NCBI GenBank assembly: GCA_902785705.1
Contig: CACZZN010000001.1
Coordinates: 174,829 to 238,828 of the forward strand
Length of the DNA: 64,000 nucleotides
Direction of reading: 5' to 3'
Origin: an uncultured Veillonellaceae bacterium
GTDB taxonomy: Bacteria; Bacillota; Negativicutes; Selenomonadales; Selenomonadaceae
Below, piece after piece: positions 27,501 through 37,402 of the stretch (position 1 is its first letter; each line of letters opens with the position of its first letter). Both the position numbers and the translations under genes were made by a program. The notes beneath the pieces were generated by a model, which ran no database searches, was not told where the DNA came from, and saw only the letters and a list, made by a program, of their open reading frames with translations.

Positions 27501-30500
27501 TTACCGCTTGTATTGGTTGCAAAGTTCCTTGAGCTTCCCTGCCTCAGCCTCCATCTGGTACCCCGGCTTCAGGCGCCATCTCCAGTTCAGGCCCACAGTG
27601 CCCGGCGTGTTCATGCGGCTGCGGCTGTCCAAACGAAGCACATCCTGCATCGGGACAATCGCGAGCCTTGCGTTGGACGCATAGGCGAATTCGATGAGCT
27701 GTCGGCAGACCTCCTCCGGTTTGCGTGGATCTGCGCCGATCAGATCTGCGATCGCCGCGCGGCTTTCATCGTTCAGATCTTCCGTATACCAGCCCACGGT
27801 CGTATTGTTGTCGTGGGTGCCCGTGTAGACGATGCTGTTCTCCGGCGCCACGAATCCCATGCGGCCTTCCTCATTGAAGCGCAGGGTGAAATGCAGCACC
27901 TTCATGCCCGGGAACATGCATGCCGCGCGAAGCGCCTCCACCTCATCCGTGATGATGCCAAGATCCTCGGCAACGATCGGGATATCTCCCAGTTCCTTGC
28001 GGACCGCGTCAAAGAAGAGCTTGCCCGGGCCCTTGACCCAATGTCCGTTGATGGCGGTCTTTGCCTTGCCATCGACCTCCCAATAGGATTCAAAACCGCG
28101 GAAATGATCGATGCGCACGATATCCACAGACTCATAGAGCTTGGTGAACCGCTGCTTCCACCAATGGTAGTCCTCTGCTTTCATGGCATCCCAGTCATAC
28201 TGCGGATTGCCCCAGAGCTGACCCGTCGCGCTGAAATAATCCGGCGGCACTCCGGCCACTGTCTTGGGCGTCCCATCTTCATTGAGCGAAAAGAGCTTCT
28301 GATGCGCCCATGCGTCCGCGCTGTCCGCAGAAACGAAGATCGGCATATCGCCCATGATTTTGATGCCCTTTTCCCTTGCATAGCTGTGCAATTCGTTCCA
28401 CTGCCGATCAAAGATATACTGCTGGAACTTCTCAAAGCCGATCCGGTCGGCAAGCTTCAAGCGCAAATCCTGGAGTGCTGCCTCATCGCGGTGCTTGATA
28501 CGGTCCGGCCACTCCGTCCAGCTTTTTCCCTTGTATTCCTTTTTGATGGCCATGAACAGCGCGTAGTCTTCCAGCCAGTACTTCTCCCTGTCGCAGAAAG
28601 CCAGATATTCCAGATTATTCTCGGCCTGCTTCGCAAAATTCCTGTATGCTTTCTTCAAGCACTCCCGCTTGAATTTCCATGCGCGGTCAAAATCCACGAA
28701 AGCGGTGTTGCTCTCGTTCATGACTTTCGTATCGGATTCCTTCAATAATTCATCATCCATCAGACGATCCAGGGAAATGAGCATCGGATTCCCCGCGAAA
28801 GCAGACGGCGACTGGTAAGGCGAATAGCCAAAGCCCACGGGGCCGAGGGGCAGGATCTGCCAGACGGACTGCCCCGCCATATGCAGATAATCCACGAAGC
28901 GGTAAGCTTCCCTTCCCAAATCGCCCATACCATATCTGGAGGGCAGGGAGGTCGGATGCAGCAGGATGCCTGCACGCCTGTCATAATTCTGCTTGTCCTT
29001 CCTGTGGCGGAGCAAGATTGCTGTCAGAGGCTTCAGCTTGACAGAAACACGCCCATGCATCACCGGATATTCGTCTGTCTCATCAAAGGCCGCGACAAAG
29101 CAGCCGTCCGCAAAATCGCTCACATCGAAGGAAACGCTGCGGGACTCCTCTTTGGAGCGGTTGAATACGACGATATAGGCATCATTTTCCGCTTCCTGCC
29201 CAAAGACATCATGACCGTTGCGAATCACACGCGCATAGGCCAGCACATCCCCCTGCCCATAAAGCGGCAGCAGTTCTCCCGTTCGGAGCGCCACATGCCC
29301 ATTGCGCTCCGCAATGAATTTCCTGTACTGTTCCTTGATCTCCGGCATGCCGCCATCCCACTCATAGGGTCTCCGGTTGTAGGGATCCTTGAACCCCTGC
29401 ATGCCGATCTCATCGCCATAATAGATGCACGGGACGCCGGGATAGGTCATCTGCAGGAGTGCCGCCATCAGGAGACGCGATTTCCCAAGCTCATAATGCT
29501 CCTCATCCAGCCGGAATCTTGCCTGATCGATGGCCGGCATCCCATCATAGTAAGGTGCCTCGCCAAAGAGCGTAATCGCGCGGATGACATCATGGCTGCC
29601 GATGAGATTCATCATCGCATAGAAATTTTCCTTCGGATAATTCTCCCTGAGGCTCTCCATGCGCTTCATGCAAAGTTCCGCATTGATGCCGCCCATGAAA
29701 AAGTCGATGATGTTCTGACGGAACGGATAGTTCATCGCGGAATCCATTTCCTGTCCGCACAGATACTCCCTCTGCGTCCCGTAGCTGATCTTGTTGGACG
29801 CATCCTCCCAGACCTCGCCGATCATCACGGCCTCCGGATCGGTTTCCTTCAGTTCCTTGAAAAAGCACTGGGAGAATTCCGCCGGCAATTCATCAATGAC
29901 ATCCAGCCGCCAGCCGGATATGCCCTCATTCATCCAATGATGCAGCACGCTGTCCTTGCTGCGGATGATGAAATCCATATAGGACGGCGTGGTTTCCGTC
30001 ACATTCGGAAGGGTGTTGAATCCCCACCAGCTGTCGTACTCATAGGGGAAGTTGCGGAAATTGTACCACTCGTAAAACGGCGAATCCTTGGACTGGAATG
30101 CGCCCTCCGTATCGTACTCGCCCTGCCGGTTGAAATATCGGCTGTTGCTTCCCGTGTGACTGAACACACCATCAATGATGATCCGTATGCCCTTTTCGCG
30201 GGCGGTATCCAGCAGATGCCGGAACTCCTCGTTCGTTCCGAGGATCGGATCGATTTTATGATAATCCCCCGTATCATAATGGTGATTGCTTTCCGACTCA
30301 AACACGGGATTCAGGTAAATCGTCGAAATGCCGAAGGCCTTCAATTCATCCAGCTTCATCTCGATTCCCTTGATATTTCCCCCGAAAAAATCATAGGCCA
30401 CGATTTCCCGCGTATCCGGATCCTTGTAGTAGCATGGCGCATCTCCCCAATGCGCATGGAAAACCGCCCCCTTCTTTTCGATGATGGTGTTCCCCGCGCG

Positions 30501-30953
30501 GCAGAACCGGTCCGGAAATATCTGATACATCACGGAATGCTTGAACCAATCCGGTGTCTTTGCGCCTTTATTGTAAACCGTGATCTGGAAGGATGGCGGC
30601 ACATGATGATAAAGCTCGCCCATGCCTCCCAGCTGCTCCGGGTTATTGCCATAGAAACAGGTTCCCGATGCCGACACGATGATAAAATAATACCACAGCA
30701 AACAGCCCTTCTCCGGCATGGCAACCTCTGCGCTGTAAAAGCGCGCCTCTGCATCATTCGCATCCTTGGATGTAAGATTGATCAGCTTTTCGCCGACCCC
30801 TTCCTGCCAAATCCGCAGAAGTACTTGCCGAATCGGCTCCTGCGTGCGGATCCGCACTCCAATGCGTACTTCGCTTCCCGCTTCGGCAGCTCCCAGTGTG
30901 GAGCGATAATATACATTTTGCGAGTTATGCTCAACATTTCCCCGCTCAATCAT
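27501..30953 (-). CDS. GH13 alpha-glucosidase/neopullulanase fused to 4-alpha-glucanotransferase (GH77, MalQ)
   Basis: 1150 residues in two enzymes. The N-terminal half (1 to about 640) is a GH13 amylase with an N-terminal beta domain, YQIFPDRF, DGVFSHTG, the nucleophile in GWRLDVIDELP (about 350), the acid in GEVWED (about 380) and IGSHD (about 450). From about 655 a complete GH77 MalQ follows: PSRYGMGDLG, DMPIFVSADSADAW, nucleophile in VRIDHFRGFESYW (about 947), acid/base in VAEDLG and THDNNTTVGW. Together they would trim glycogen branches and recycle short malto-oligosaccharides for GlgP. Last gene of the glycogen operon, with AGGGTG before its ATG. Confidence 0.92.
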   Translation of the reverse strand: MIERGNVEHNSQNVYYRSTLGAAEAGSEVRIGVRIRTQEPIRQVLLRIWQEGVGEKLINLTSKDANDAEARFYSAEVAMPEKGCLLWYYFIIVSASGTCFYGNNPEQLGGMGELYHHVPPSFQITVYNKGAKTPDWFKHSVMYQIFPDRFCRAGNTIIEKKGAVFHAHWGDAPCYYKDPDTREIVAYDFFGGNIKGIEMKLDELKAFGISTIYLNPVFESESNHHYDTGDYHKIDPILGTNEEFRHLLDTAREKGIRIIIDGVFSHTGSNSRYFNRQGEYDTEGAFQSKDSPFYEWYNFRNFPYEYDSWWGFNTLPNVTETTPSYMDFIIRSKDSVLHHWMNEGISGWRLDVIDELPAEFSQCFFKELKETDPEAVMIGEVWEDASNKISYGTQREYLCGQEMDSAMNYPFRQNIIDFFMGGINAELCMKRMESLRENYPKENFYAMMNLIGSHDVIRAITLFGEAPYYDGMPAIDQARFRLDEEHYELGKSRLLMAALLQMTYPGVPCIYYGDEIGMQGFKDPYNRRPYEWDGGMPEIKEQYRKFIAERNGHVALRTGELLPLYGQGDVLAYARVIRNGHDVFGQEAENDAYIVVFNRSKEESRSVSFDVSDFADGCFVAAFDETDEYPVMHGRVSVKLKPLTAILLRHRKDKQNYDRRAGILLHPTSLPSRYGMGDLGREAYRFVDYLHMAGQSVWQILPLGPVGFGYSPYQSPSAFAGNPMLISLDRLMDDELLKESDTKVMNESNTAFVDFDRAWKFKRECLKKAYRNFAKQAENNLEYLAFCDREKYWLEDYALFMAIKKEYKGKSWTEWPDRIKHRDEAALQDLRLKLADRIGFEKFQQYIFDRQWNELHSYAREKGIKIMGDMPIFVSADSADAWAHQKLFSLNEDGTPKTVAGVPPDYFSATGQLWGNPQYDWDAMKAEDYHWWKQRFTKLYESVDIVRIDHFRGFESYWEVDGKAKTAINGHWVKGPGKLFFDAVRKELGDIPIVAEDLGIITDEVEALRAACMFPGMKVLHFTLRFNEEGRMGFVAPENSIVYTGTHDNNTTVGWYTEDLNDESRAAIADLIGADPRKPEEVCRQLIEFAYASNARLAIVPMQDVLRLDSRSRMNTPGTVGLNWRWRLKPGYQMEAEAGKLKELCNQYKR

Positions 30954-31026
30954 TCGAAATCACCCTTCCCGTGAATCTATGGGCAAGGAACAAAACGCAC
31001 TTCGATTTGCGATACTCAACGTTCCT

Positions 31027-31057
31027 AAAAAAAGCCCGGCGAAGAAATCGCCGGGCC
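31027..31057 (-). terminator. Terminator downstream of glgA
   Basis: A 9-bp GC-rich stem GCCCGGCGA/TCGCCGGGC (31034-31042 with 31048-31056) has a 5-base loop. It is followed by seven T on the minus strand. It lies between glgA and the amylase/MalQ gene, so part of the transcription stops before the last gene of the set. Confidence 0.88.
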
Positions 31058-31083
31058 TACTTACCAGACTCAATGCACTAAAA

Positions 31084-32535
31084 TTAGTGCGCCATCAATT
31101 TCTCATACAGATCTTTGTATTCCTTTGCAGACCCAGACCAGCTGTAATCCGTATTCATCGCATTCCGCATGATCTTTGTCCAGATTTCAAAGTTGCCATA
31201 GGTGCTCAGTGCGCGCTTGAGCGAATACATCATTTCATGCGCATTGTAGTTGCCAAAGACAAAGCCATTTCCTGCGTTCGCGTACTTATCGTACTGCTGC
31301 ACCGTATCCTTCAGTCCGCCGGTCTCACGCACGACAGGCACCGCACCATAGCGGAGCGAGATGAGCTGTCCGATGCCGCACGGCTCGTAATTGGACGGCA
31401 TGAGGAAGATATCCGCCGAAGCATACATGCGCTGCGCCAGCTCATTCGAGAACCGGATGTTGCAGGAGACCTTGTTCGGATAGCGCCATGCAAGGCCCTT
31501 GAACCAATCCTCATAGATCTTGTCGCCGGTGCCCAGCAAAACAAACTGGAAGTTCTCATGCATGAGGATCTCATCCATCATGCGCACCACAAGATCCAAT
31601 CCCTTTGCGGCAACCAAGCGGGACACCATGACCACCATCGGGATCTTGCGGCCTCTCGGAAGCCCCAGCAGCTCCTGCAGCTTCTCCTTGTTGGCGCATT
31701 TCTTCTCAAAGATCTCAAAATCCTGATCATCCTTGCTGTAGTTCGCAAACAAGTATTTGTCCGTCGCCGGATTATAAACCTCATAATCGATGCCGTTCAC
31801 GATGCCGAACAGCGTATCCTTGCGGCTTCGGAGAAGGCCATCCAGATGCTCGCCGAAATACTCATACTGGATTTCCTGTGCGTAGGTGCGGCTGACCGTG
31901 GAAACGAAATCCGAATAGATGATGCCGCCCTTCATGAAATTCACCGCATCATAGAACTCCAGATCGCCATTGTTGAAATATTTCCAGTCAAGCCCCAGAA
32001 CATCGCTCATGACATCCTTCGGGAAAACGCCCTGATACTTCAGATTATGGATGGTATAGAGCGTGCGGATGTTCTGATAGCGCTCGTCTCCCATATGCTC
32101 CAGCTTCAGGAACACATTCACCAGACCCGCGTGCCAGTCATTCGTATGGATCACATCCGGCCAGAAGTCAATCGCCGGAAGCATATTGAGCACGGCACGG
32201 CAGAAGAAGGAGAACCTCTCCGCGTCATCATCATAGCCGTAATAGCCCTCACGGTTGAAATACTCCTGATTGTCCACAAAGTAATAGGTGACGCCCTCCA
32301 ACTCATACTCGTCGATGCCGACATATTTCTCCCGCCAGGACACATTCAGCGTACCGTCATAGACATGCTTCATGTTGTCGCGGTACTCTTCGGGAATCCC
32401 GCCAAACTTCGGCATGATGACCCGGACATCCACACCCTGCGCCTTCAGCGCCTTTGGCAGCGAGCCTGCCACATCCGCCAAGCCACCGGTCTTGGCAAAA
32501 GGTACTGCTTCCGATGCTACATAAAGAACCTTCAT
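31084..32535 (-). CDS. glgA: Glycogen synthase (ADP-glucose type)
   Basis: 483 residues, GT5 family. The N-terminal KTGGLADVAGSLPKAL motif binds ADP-glucose, and the C-terminal MPSNYEPCGIGQLISLRYGAVPVVRETGGLKDTV segment contains the catalytic glutamate region. It extends alpha-1,4-glucan from ADP-glucose made by GlgC/GlgD. AGGAGG lies 8 bases before the ATG. It follows glgB directly. Confidence 0.97.
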   Translation of the reverse strand: MKVLYVASEAVPFAKTGGLADVAGSLPKALKAQGVDVRVIMPKFGGIPEEYRDNMKHVYDGTLNVSWREKYVGIDEYELEGVTYYFVDNQEYFNREGYYGYDDDAERFSFFCRAVLNMLPAIDFWPDVIHTNDWHAGLVNVFLKLEHMGDERYQNIRTLYTIHNLKYQGVFPKDVMSDVLGLDWKYFNNGDLEFYDAVNFMKGGIIYSDFVSTVSRTYAQEIQYEYFGEHLDGLLRSRKDTLFGIVNGIDYEVYNPATDKYLFANYSKDDQDFEIFEKKCANKEKLQELLGLPRGRKIPMVVMVSRLVAAKGLDLVVRMMDEILMHENFQFVLLGTGDKIYEDWFKGLAWRYPNKVSCNIRFSNELAQRMYASADIFLMPSNYEPCGIGQLISLRYGAVPVVRETGGLKDTVQQYDKYANAGNGFVFGNYNAHEMMYSLKRALSTYGNFEIWTKIMRNAMNTDYSWSGSAKEYKDLYEKLMAH

Positions 32536-32604
32536 TGCGATATCCTCCTATGAAATAATCTAGTGAAATCTTCACTTTCCGTTCCAAAATCTCCTGCGGC
32601 AGGA

Positions 32605-34794
32605 TCAGGCCGTCTCAGTCTTTGTCCTGCGTGTGCGCTTCTTGGGAGCCGCCCCTGCATCCGCTGCCTTTTTCGCCGCTTCCCGTTTTGCCCGCGCCTC
32701 TGCCTTTTGCTCTTCCGTCATCTTGGGACGTCCGCGCTTCTTGGGAGCCTCCGGCGCTGCCTTTGCTGATTCTGCCTCCTTCGCAGCAGTTGCTTTGGCA
32801 GCAGCCGTCTTTTTTGCCGCTGCGGAATTCCCAGCTGCCGAAGTCTTTGCAGCGGTTTGCCGTCTTCTCTTCGGAGCTTCCCCTGTCTCGGGATCTGCTC
32901 CCTTCCGCCTCAGATACATGGTGGACAAGGGCGGAATCGTAAGTACAATGGACTGTTCGCGCTTGTGCCACTTGACATCCTCAGAAACGATATCTCCCTC
33001 ATTCCCTGCTCCGCTTCCTCCAAAACGCTCAGCATCGCTATTGAAAACTTCGCGGTAAATGCCCTTTTCCGGAACGCCGACCCGATAATCATGATGGATC
33101 TCCGGCGTAAAGTTGCAGATGACCAGCACATAATCATCGCTGTCCTCCGCCTTGCGCAGGAACGAGATGACGCTGTTGTCCGTATCATCGCAGTCGATCC
33201 ACTGGAAGCCGTTCCAGTCAAAATCCACTTCCCAGAATGCTTTATGGTCCACATAGAATTGATTGAGGGCCTTGGAATATTCGCTCAGCTGCGCATGCTT
33301 CTCGAACTGTTCCACCAGATGCCAATCCAGAGCCTGGTCAAAATTCCACTCGATGAACTGTCCGAATTCACCGCCCATGAACAGCAACTTCTTGCCCGGA
33401 TGCGCCATCCAATAGCCGAAGAACGCCCTGAGCCCCGCAAATTTCTGCCAATAGTCGCCCGGCATCTTCTCAATGAGCGAGCACTTGCCATGCACGACCT
33501 CGTCATGGGAAAGGGGAAGCACGAAATTTTCCTTGTCAAAATACATGAAGGAGAATGTCACCTTGTCATGGTTCCACTTGCGATAGATGGGATCCAGGCT
33601 CACATACTTGAGCATATCGTTCATCCAGCCCATGTTCCACTTGTAATTGAATCCCATGCCGCCCATATAGACCGGCTTGGACACCAGCGGCCATGCAGTG
33701 GATTCCTCCGCGATCATCAGCGCCTGCGGGAAATCCTTGAAAATGACCTCATTCAACGTCTTGATGAAGTCCATTGCCTCCAGATTGTTGTTGCCGCCGT
33801 ACTTGTTCGGACACCATTCGCCATCCTCGCGCCCGAAGTCCAGGTAAAGCATATTGGCCACTCCGTCGACGCGCAATCCGTCAATATGGTACTCGCTGAA
33901 CCAGAACAAAGCATTGGAAATCAGGAAGCTCTTGACCTCCGTGCGCCCATAGTCAAAGTTGACCGTGCCCCATCCTTTGTTGTCCGAAAGCTGGGGATTG
34001 TCGGATTCATAGAGCGTCTGTCCGTCGAATTCGCGGAGTCCCTGGTTATCCTTGCAGAAATGCCCCGGCACCCAGTCCATGATGATTCCGATACCGTTCT
34101 GATGCGCGGTATCCACCAGATAGCGAAAATCATCCGGCGTTCCGTAGCGGCTCGTGACCGCATAGTAACCCGTGGTCTGATAGCCCCAGGAACCGTCAAA
34201 GGGATGCTCACACAGCGGCATGAACTCGATATGCGTATAGTTCATCTCTTTGACATAGCCAATCAGCCGATCCGCCATCTCGCGGTAGGTCAGGTACTCG
34301 CCGTTCTCGCCGCGCCGCCAGGAGCCTGCGTGCACCTCATAGGCCAGCATCGGCCTGGAGTAGGAAGACTGCCGTTTCTGCTTCTCGATCCACTCTCCGT
34401 CCGACCACTCATAGCCGTTCATGTCGTAAAGACGGGAAGCCGTTTCTGGTTTCTTCTCTGCATAAAAGCCATAGGGATCGGCCTTCATGATATGAGGTCC
34501 GCCCCATTGGGGCTCGATTGCGTATTTATAAAGTTCACCGGGCTTCAGTCCCTCAATGAAGGCCGTCCAGATTTCCCCGTCGACACAGCGGAACATCGCA
34601 TTGACTCTCGTGTCCCATCCATTGAAGTCCCCCACCACGCTGATGGATTTCGCATGCGGCGCCCATACGGCGAACCGGACACCTTTTTTTCCCTCCTGCT
34701 CCGTGAAATGCGCTCCCAGCATCTCATACGCATGATAATTCGTGCCCTGATGAAACAGATACAGATCGTATTCCCCTAAATTTGATATCTTCAT
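32605..34794 (-). CDS. glgB: 1,4-alpha-glucan branching enzyme with AT-hook-like basic tail
   Basis: 729 residues. A CBM48 region (VRFAVWAPHAKSISVVGDFNGW) and a GH13 branching core run to about residue 645, with GLRVDGVANMLYLDFG (nucleophile Asp), AEESTAW (acid Glu) and LPLSHDEVVHG. The last ~90 residues are an alanine/lysine-rich low-complexity tail with KKRGRPK, an AT-hook core, and KKRTRRTKTETA at the end; it resembles histone-H1-like bacterial proteins rather than a glucan-binding domain. The start at 34794 has a G-run 6 bases upstream. The enzyme makes alpha-1,6 branches. The tail is unusual for GlgB. Confidence 0.95.
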   Translation of the reverse strand: MKISNLGEYDLYLFHQGTNYHAYEMLGAHFTEQEGKKGVRFAVWAPHAKSISVVGDFNGWDTRVNAMFRCVDGEIWTAFIEGLKPGELYKYAIEPQWGGPHIMKADPYGFYAEKKPETASRLYDMNGYEWSDGEWIEKQKRQSSYSRPMLAYEVHAGSWRRGENGEYLTYREMADRLIGYVKEMNYTHIEFMPLCEHPFDGSWGYQTTGYYAVTSRYGTPDDFRYLVDTAHQNGIGIIMDWVPGHFCKDNQGLREFDGQTLYESDNPQLSDNKGWGTVNFDYGRTEVKSFLISNALFWFSEYHIDGLRVDGVANMLYLDFGREDGEWCPNKYGGNNNLEAMDFIKTLNEVIFKDFPQALMIAEESTAWPLVSKPVYMGGMGFNYKWNMGWMNDMLKYVSLDPIYRKWNHDKVTFSFMYFDKENFVLPLSHDEVVHGKCSLIEKMPGDYWQKFAGLRAFFGYWMAHPGKKLLFMGGEFGQFIEWNFDQALDWHLVEQFEKHAQLSEYSKALNQFYVDHKAFWEVDFDWNGFQWIDCDDTDNSVISFLRKAEDSDDYVLVICNFTPEIHHDYRVGVPEKGIYREVFNSDAERFGGSGAGNEGDIVSEDVKWHKREQSIVLTIPPLSTMYLRRKGADPETGEAPKRRRQTAAKTSAAGNSAAAKKTAAAKATAAKEAESAKAAPEAPKKRGRPKMTEEQKAEARAKREAAKKAADAGAAPKKRTRRTKTETA

Positions 34795-34855
34795 GTGCAG
34801 CCCCCCGTTCCCGATCAATGCTGACTTGATATGGAACCTGCCATACCCTGCGATT

Positions 34856-34888
34856 GCAGACCGGCAGGCAGCATGTCTGCCGGTCTGC
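34856..34888 (-). promoter_or_regulatory. Intercistronic hairpin between glgP and glgB
   Basis: A perfect 12-bp stem GCAGACCGGCAG/CTGCCGGTCTGC has a 9-base loop and lies between the glgP stop and the glgB start. No T-run follows on the minus strand, so it is not a standard terminator. It could be an mRNA processing or stability element. Confidence 0.55.
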
Positions 34889-34906
34889 CTGTCAGGAAAC
34901 AGGATG

Positions 34907-37366
34907 TCACGAAATCAACACCGGCTTGACCTGCCAGATCTCATTCGCATACTCGTCAATGGTACGATCCGACGAGAATCTGCCGGAATTCGCGATATTG
35001 ACGGCTGCGGAACGCAGCCACGACTGCTGCTCCGCATAGCGGCGATAGATTTCCTCATGCCCCCAGATATAGGCGCCGAAATCCTTCAAGATGAAGAACT
35101 CGTCATTGCTCTTCAGCAGATAGTCATAGAGTGAATGGAAATCGCCATAGGTGCCGTTGACAAGCTGATTGACCACCGTGCGCACCGGCTCATAGGAATT
35201 GAACTCGTCCCAAGCGGAATAGGTGCCTGTCGCATAGTAATTCAGGACTTCTCCTGCCTTCAGGCCGAAAATGACGCAGTTCTCATCCCCGACAGCCTCA
35301 CGGATTTCCACGTTTGCGCCGTCCAACGTGCCCAGTGTAATGGCGCCGTTCATCATGAACTTCATATTGCCCGTGCCCGATGCTTCCTTCGATGCCGTGG
35401 AAATCTGCTCGCTGACATCCGCCGCAGGATACACGATTTCGCCGATGGAGACGCCGAAATTCTCAATGAACGCAACCTTGAGCTTGTCATGAATGGACTT
35501 GTCGTTGTTGACCCGATCCGCCACCGCATTGATGAGACGGATGGTCTCCTTCGCGATGTAGTATCCGGGAGCCGCCTTCCCGCCAAAGAGATAGGTGGTG
35601 GCGGGGAATTCATAGTTCGGATCTGACTTGAGCCGATTGTACTGGTACATGATGTGCAGGATATTCATAAGCTGGCGCTTATAGGAATGGATGCGCTTCA
35701 CCTGAATATCGAAAATCGTGCTCGGATCCAGTTTCAGCCCGTTGTGCTTCTGGATGTAGTCAGCCAGTCCCTGCTTGCGCAGTTTCTTGATAGCTCCCAG
35801 CTTCTTGAGGAAGGACTTGTCGTCCACCACGTCATTCAGCAGATCCAGCTGCTCCGGATGACGGTGCCAGCGGCGGCTGCCGATTGCATCGTCGATAAGA
35901 TCCGCAAGTTCCGGATTCGCCCCCATGAGCCAGCGGCGATGCGTGATGCCGTTGGTCTTGTTGTTGAACATGCGCGGGCTGTACTCATAGAAATCGTGCA
36001 GCGTCGTAGACTTCAGGATATCCGAGTGGATCTTTGCAACGCCATTGACGCTGTGACCGCCCACGATGGCAAGCCTTGCCATATGGACCTCGCCCGCCTC
36101 GATGATGGACAGTGCGCGCACCTTCGCCTCATCCTTCGGATACCGCGCACGCACATCCTCCAAGTGACGGCGGTTGATTTCCTCAATGACCATATAGATG
36201 CGCGGCAGCAGCTCGCGGAACATGTCCACCGGCCACTTTTCCAGCGCCTCCGGCATGATGGTATGGTTCGTATAGGCAATCGTATTCTTCACGACAGGCC
36301 ATGCTTCGTTCCATTCCATCTCATAGTCATCCAGCAGGATGCGCATGAGCTCTGCCACGCAAAGCGCCGGATGCGTGTCGTTGATATGGATCGCGACCTT
36401 CTTTGCAAGGTCGGGCACCTCCATCTTGGAGCGCACGAAGTGGCGCACAATGCTCTGGGTGCCCGCAGATACCATGAAGTACTCCTGGATCAGACGCATA
36501 CGGCGTCCTTCGTAGTTGCTGTCGTCCGGATACAGATAGTTCGTAATGCTCTCGACGAAATTACGGTATTCGTTCTTTGCACGGATCTGCTCCTGAGTGA
36601 GCATGCCATAGTCCGAGAAATCGCGGTTCACTTCCGCGTTCCACAGGCGCAAGGTATTGACTGTTTTGTTGTGGTAGCCGACAATCGGCACATCGTAGGG
36701 AACCGCCATGACCGTCATCGGGTTCTCATGCACGAGCTTGAGGGTCTTGTCCGGCATTTCCTTCATGTAGGCATTTCCGTAGAACTTTACATAGACGGCC
36801 TTATCCGGCTTGCGATACTCCCACGCGAAGCCGTTCTTCAGCCAGTTGTCCGGGATCTCAACCTGATTTCCCTGCAGAATCTTCTGCTCGAACAAACCAT
36901 ACTGATAGCGGATGCTGCAGCCATGCCCCGGCAGACGATGTGCGGCCATGGAATCGATGAAGCACGCGGCAAGACGTCCAAGACCACCGTTGCCCAGGCC
37001 TGCATCCGGCTCCTCCTCGATTGCATCCTGCAGATTCAGGTCCAAATCCTCCAGCACTTCCTTGACCGCATCCTCGATCCCAAGATTGATGAGATTCGAT
37101 TTCAGCAGACGTCCCATGAGGAATTCAATGGAGAAGTAATAGATCTGCTTCTCCTGACGTTCCATGTACGTCCTGTTGGTCTTGATCCAGTTCTCCGTGA
37201 TGATCTGTTTTGCAACCGCAGCTACCGTCTGATAGACCTCCTGCATCGTGATCTCATGAATATCACGTCCGAACATGATATGAGCCGAACTCACAAAACG
37301 AGCCTTCAGGTTCTCTTTCAGCTTCTCATATTCCTTGTCCCGGTTGTCATTTCTTGCTTTTGCCAA
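34907..37366 (-). CDS. glgP: Glycogen phosphorylase
   Basis: 819 residues, the normal length. The dinucleotide-like GLGNGGLGRLAACF loop is near residue 130, and the pyridoxal-phosphate Lys lies in EASGTGNMKFMMNGA near residue 660. It releases glucose-1-P from glycogen ends, the substrate of PgcA in this window. The TTG at 37366 (MAKARNDNRDKEYE) is the start: AAAGGAG lies 8 bases upstream. The frame is open further to 37555, but the extra 63 residues lack family similarity. Confidence 0.96.
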   Translation of the reverse strand: MAKARNDNRDKEYEKLKENLKARFVSSAHIMFGRDIHEITMQEVYQTVAAVAKQIITENWIKTNRTYMERQEKQIYYFSIEFLMGRLLKSNLINLGIEDAVKEVLEDLDLNLQDAIEEEPDAGLGNGGLGRLAACFIDSMAAHRLPGHGCSIRYQYGLFEQKILQGNQVEIPDNWLKNGFAWEYRKPDKAVYVKFYGNAYMKEMPDKTLKLVHENPMTVMAVPYDVPIVGYHNKTVNTLRLWNAEVNRDFSDYGMLTQEQIRAKNEYRNFVESITNYLYPDDSNYEGRRMRLIQEYFMVSAGTQSIVRHFVRSKMEVPDLAKKVAIHINDTHPALCVAELMRILLDDYEMEWNEAWPVVKNTIAYTNHTIMPEALEKWPVDMFRELLPRIYMVIEEINRRHLEDVRARYPKDEAKVRALSIIEAGEVHMARLAIVGGHSVNGVAKIHSDILKSTTLHDFYEYSPRMFNNKTNGITHRRWLMGANPELADLIDDAIGSRRWHRHPEQLDLLNDVVDDKSFLKKLGAIKKLRKQGLADYIQKHNGLKLDPSTIFDIQVKRIHSYKRQLMNILHIMYQYNRLKSDPNYEFPATTYLFGGKAAPGYYIAKETIRLINAVADRVNNDKSIHDKLKVAFIENFGVSIGEIVYPAADVSEQISTASKEASGTGNMKFMMNGAITLGTLDGANVEIREAVGDENCVIFGLKAGEVLNYYATGTYSAWDEFNSYEPVRTVVNQLVNGTYGDFHSLYDYLLKSNDEFFILKDFGAYIWGHEEIYRRYAEQQSWLRSAAVNIANSGRFSSDRTIDEYANEIWQVKPVLIS

Positions 37367-37388
37367 TGGTAACACTCCTTTAATCTGT

Positions 37389-37402
37389 AGCAATAAACTT
37401 AC
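37389..37402. repeat. 14-base repeat in the glgP leader
   Basis: Exact second copy of the 14-mer at 1829-1842, located just upstream of the glgP ribosome site. See that entry. Confidence 0.6.

Noticed and set aside
28881..30974. Plus-strand open frame of about 697 codons opposite the amylase half of the fusion
   Set aside because: Antisense to intact GH13 catalytic motifs; no promoter or ribosome site seen.
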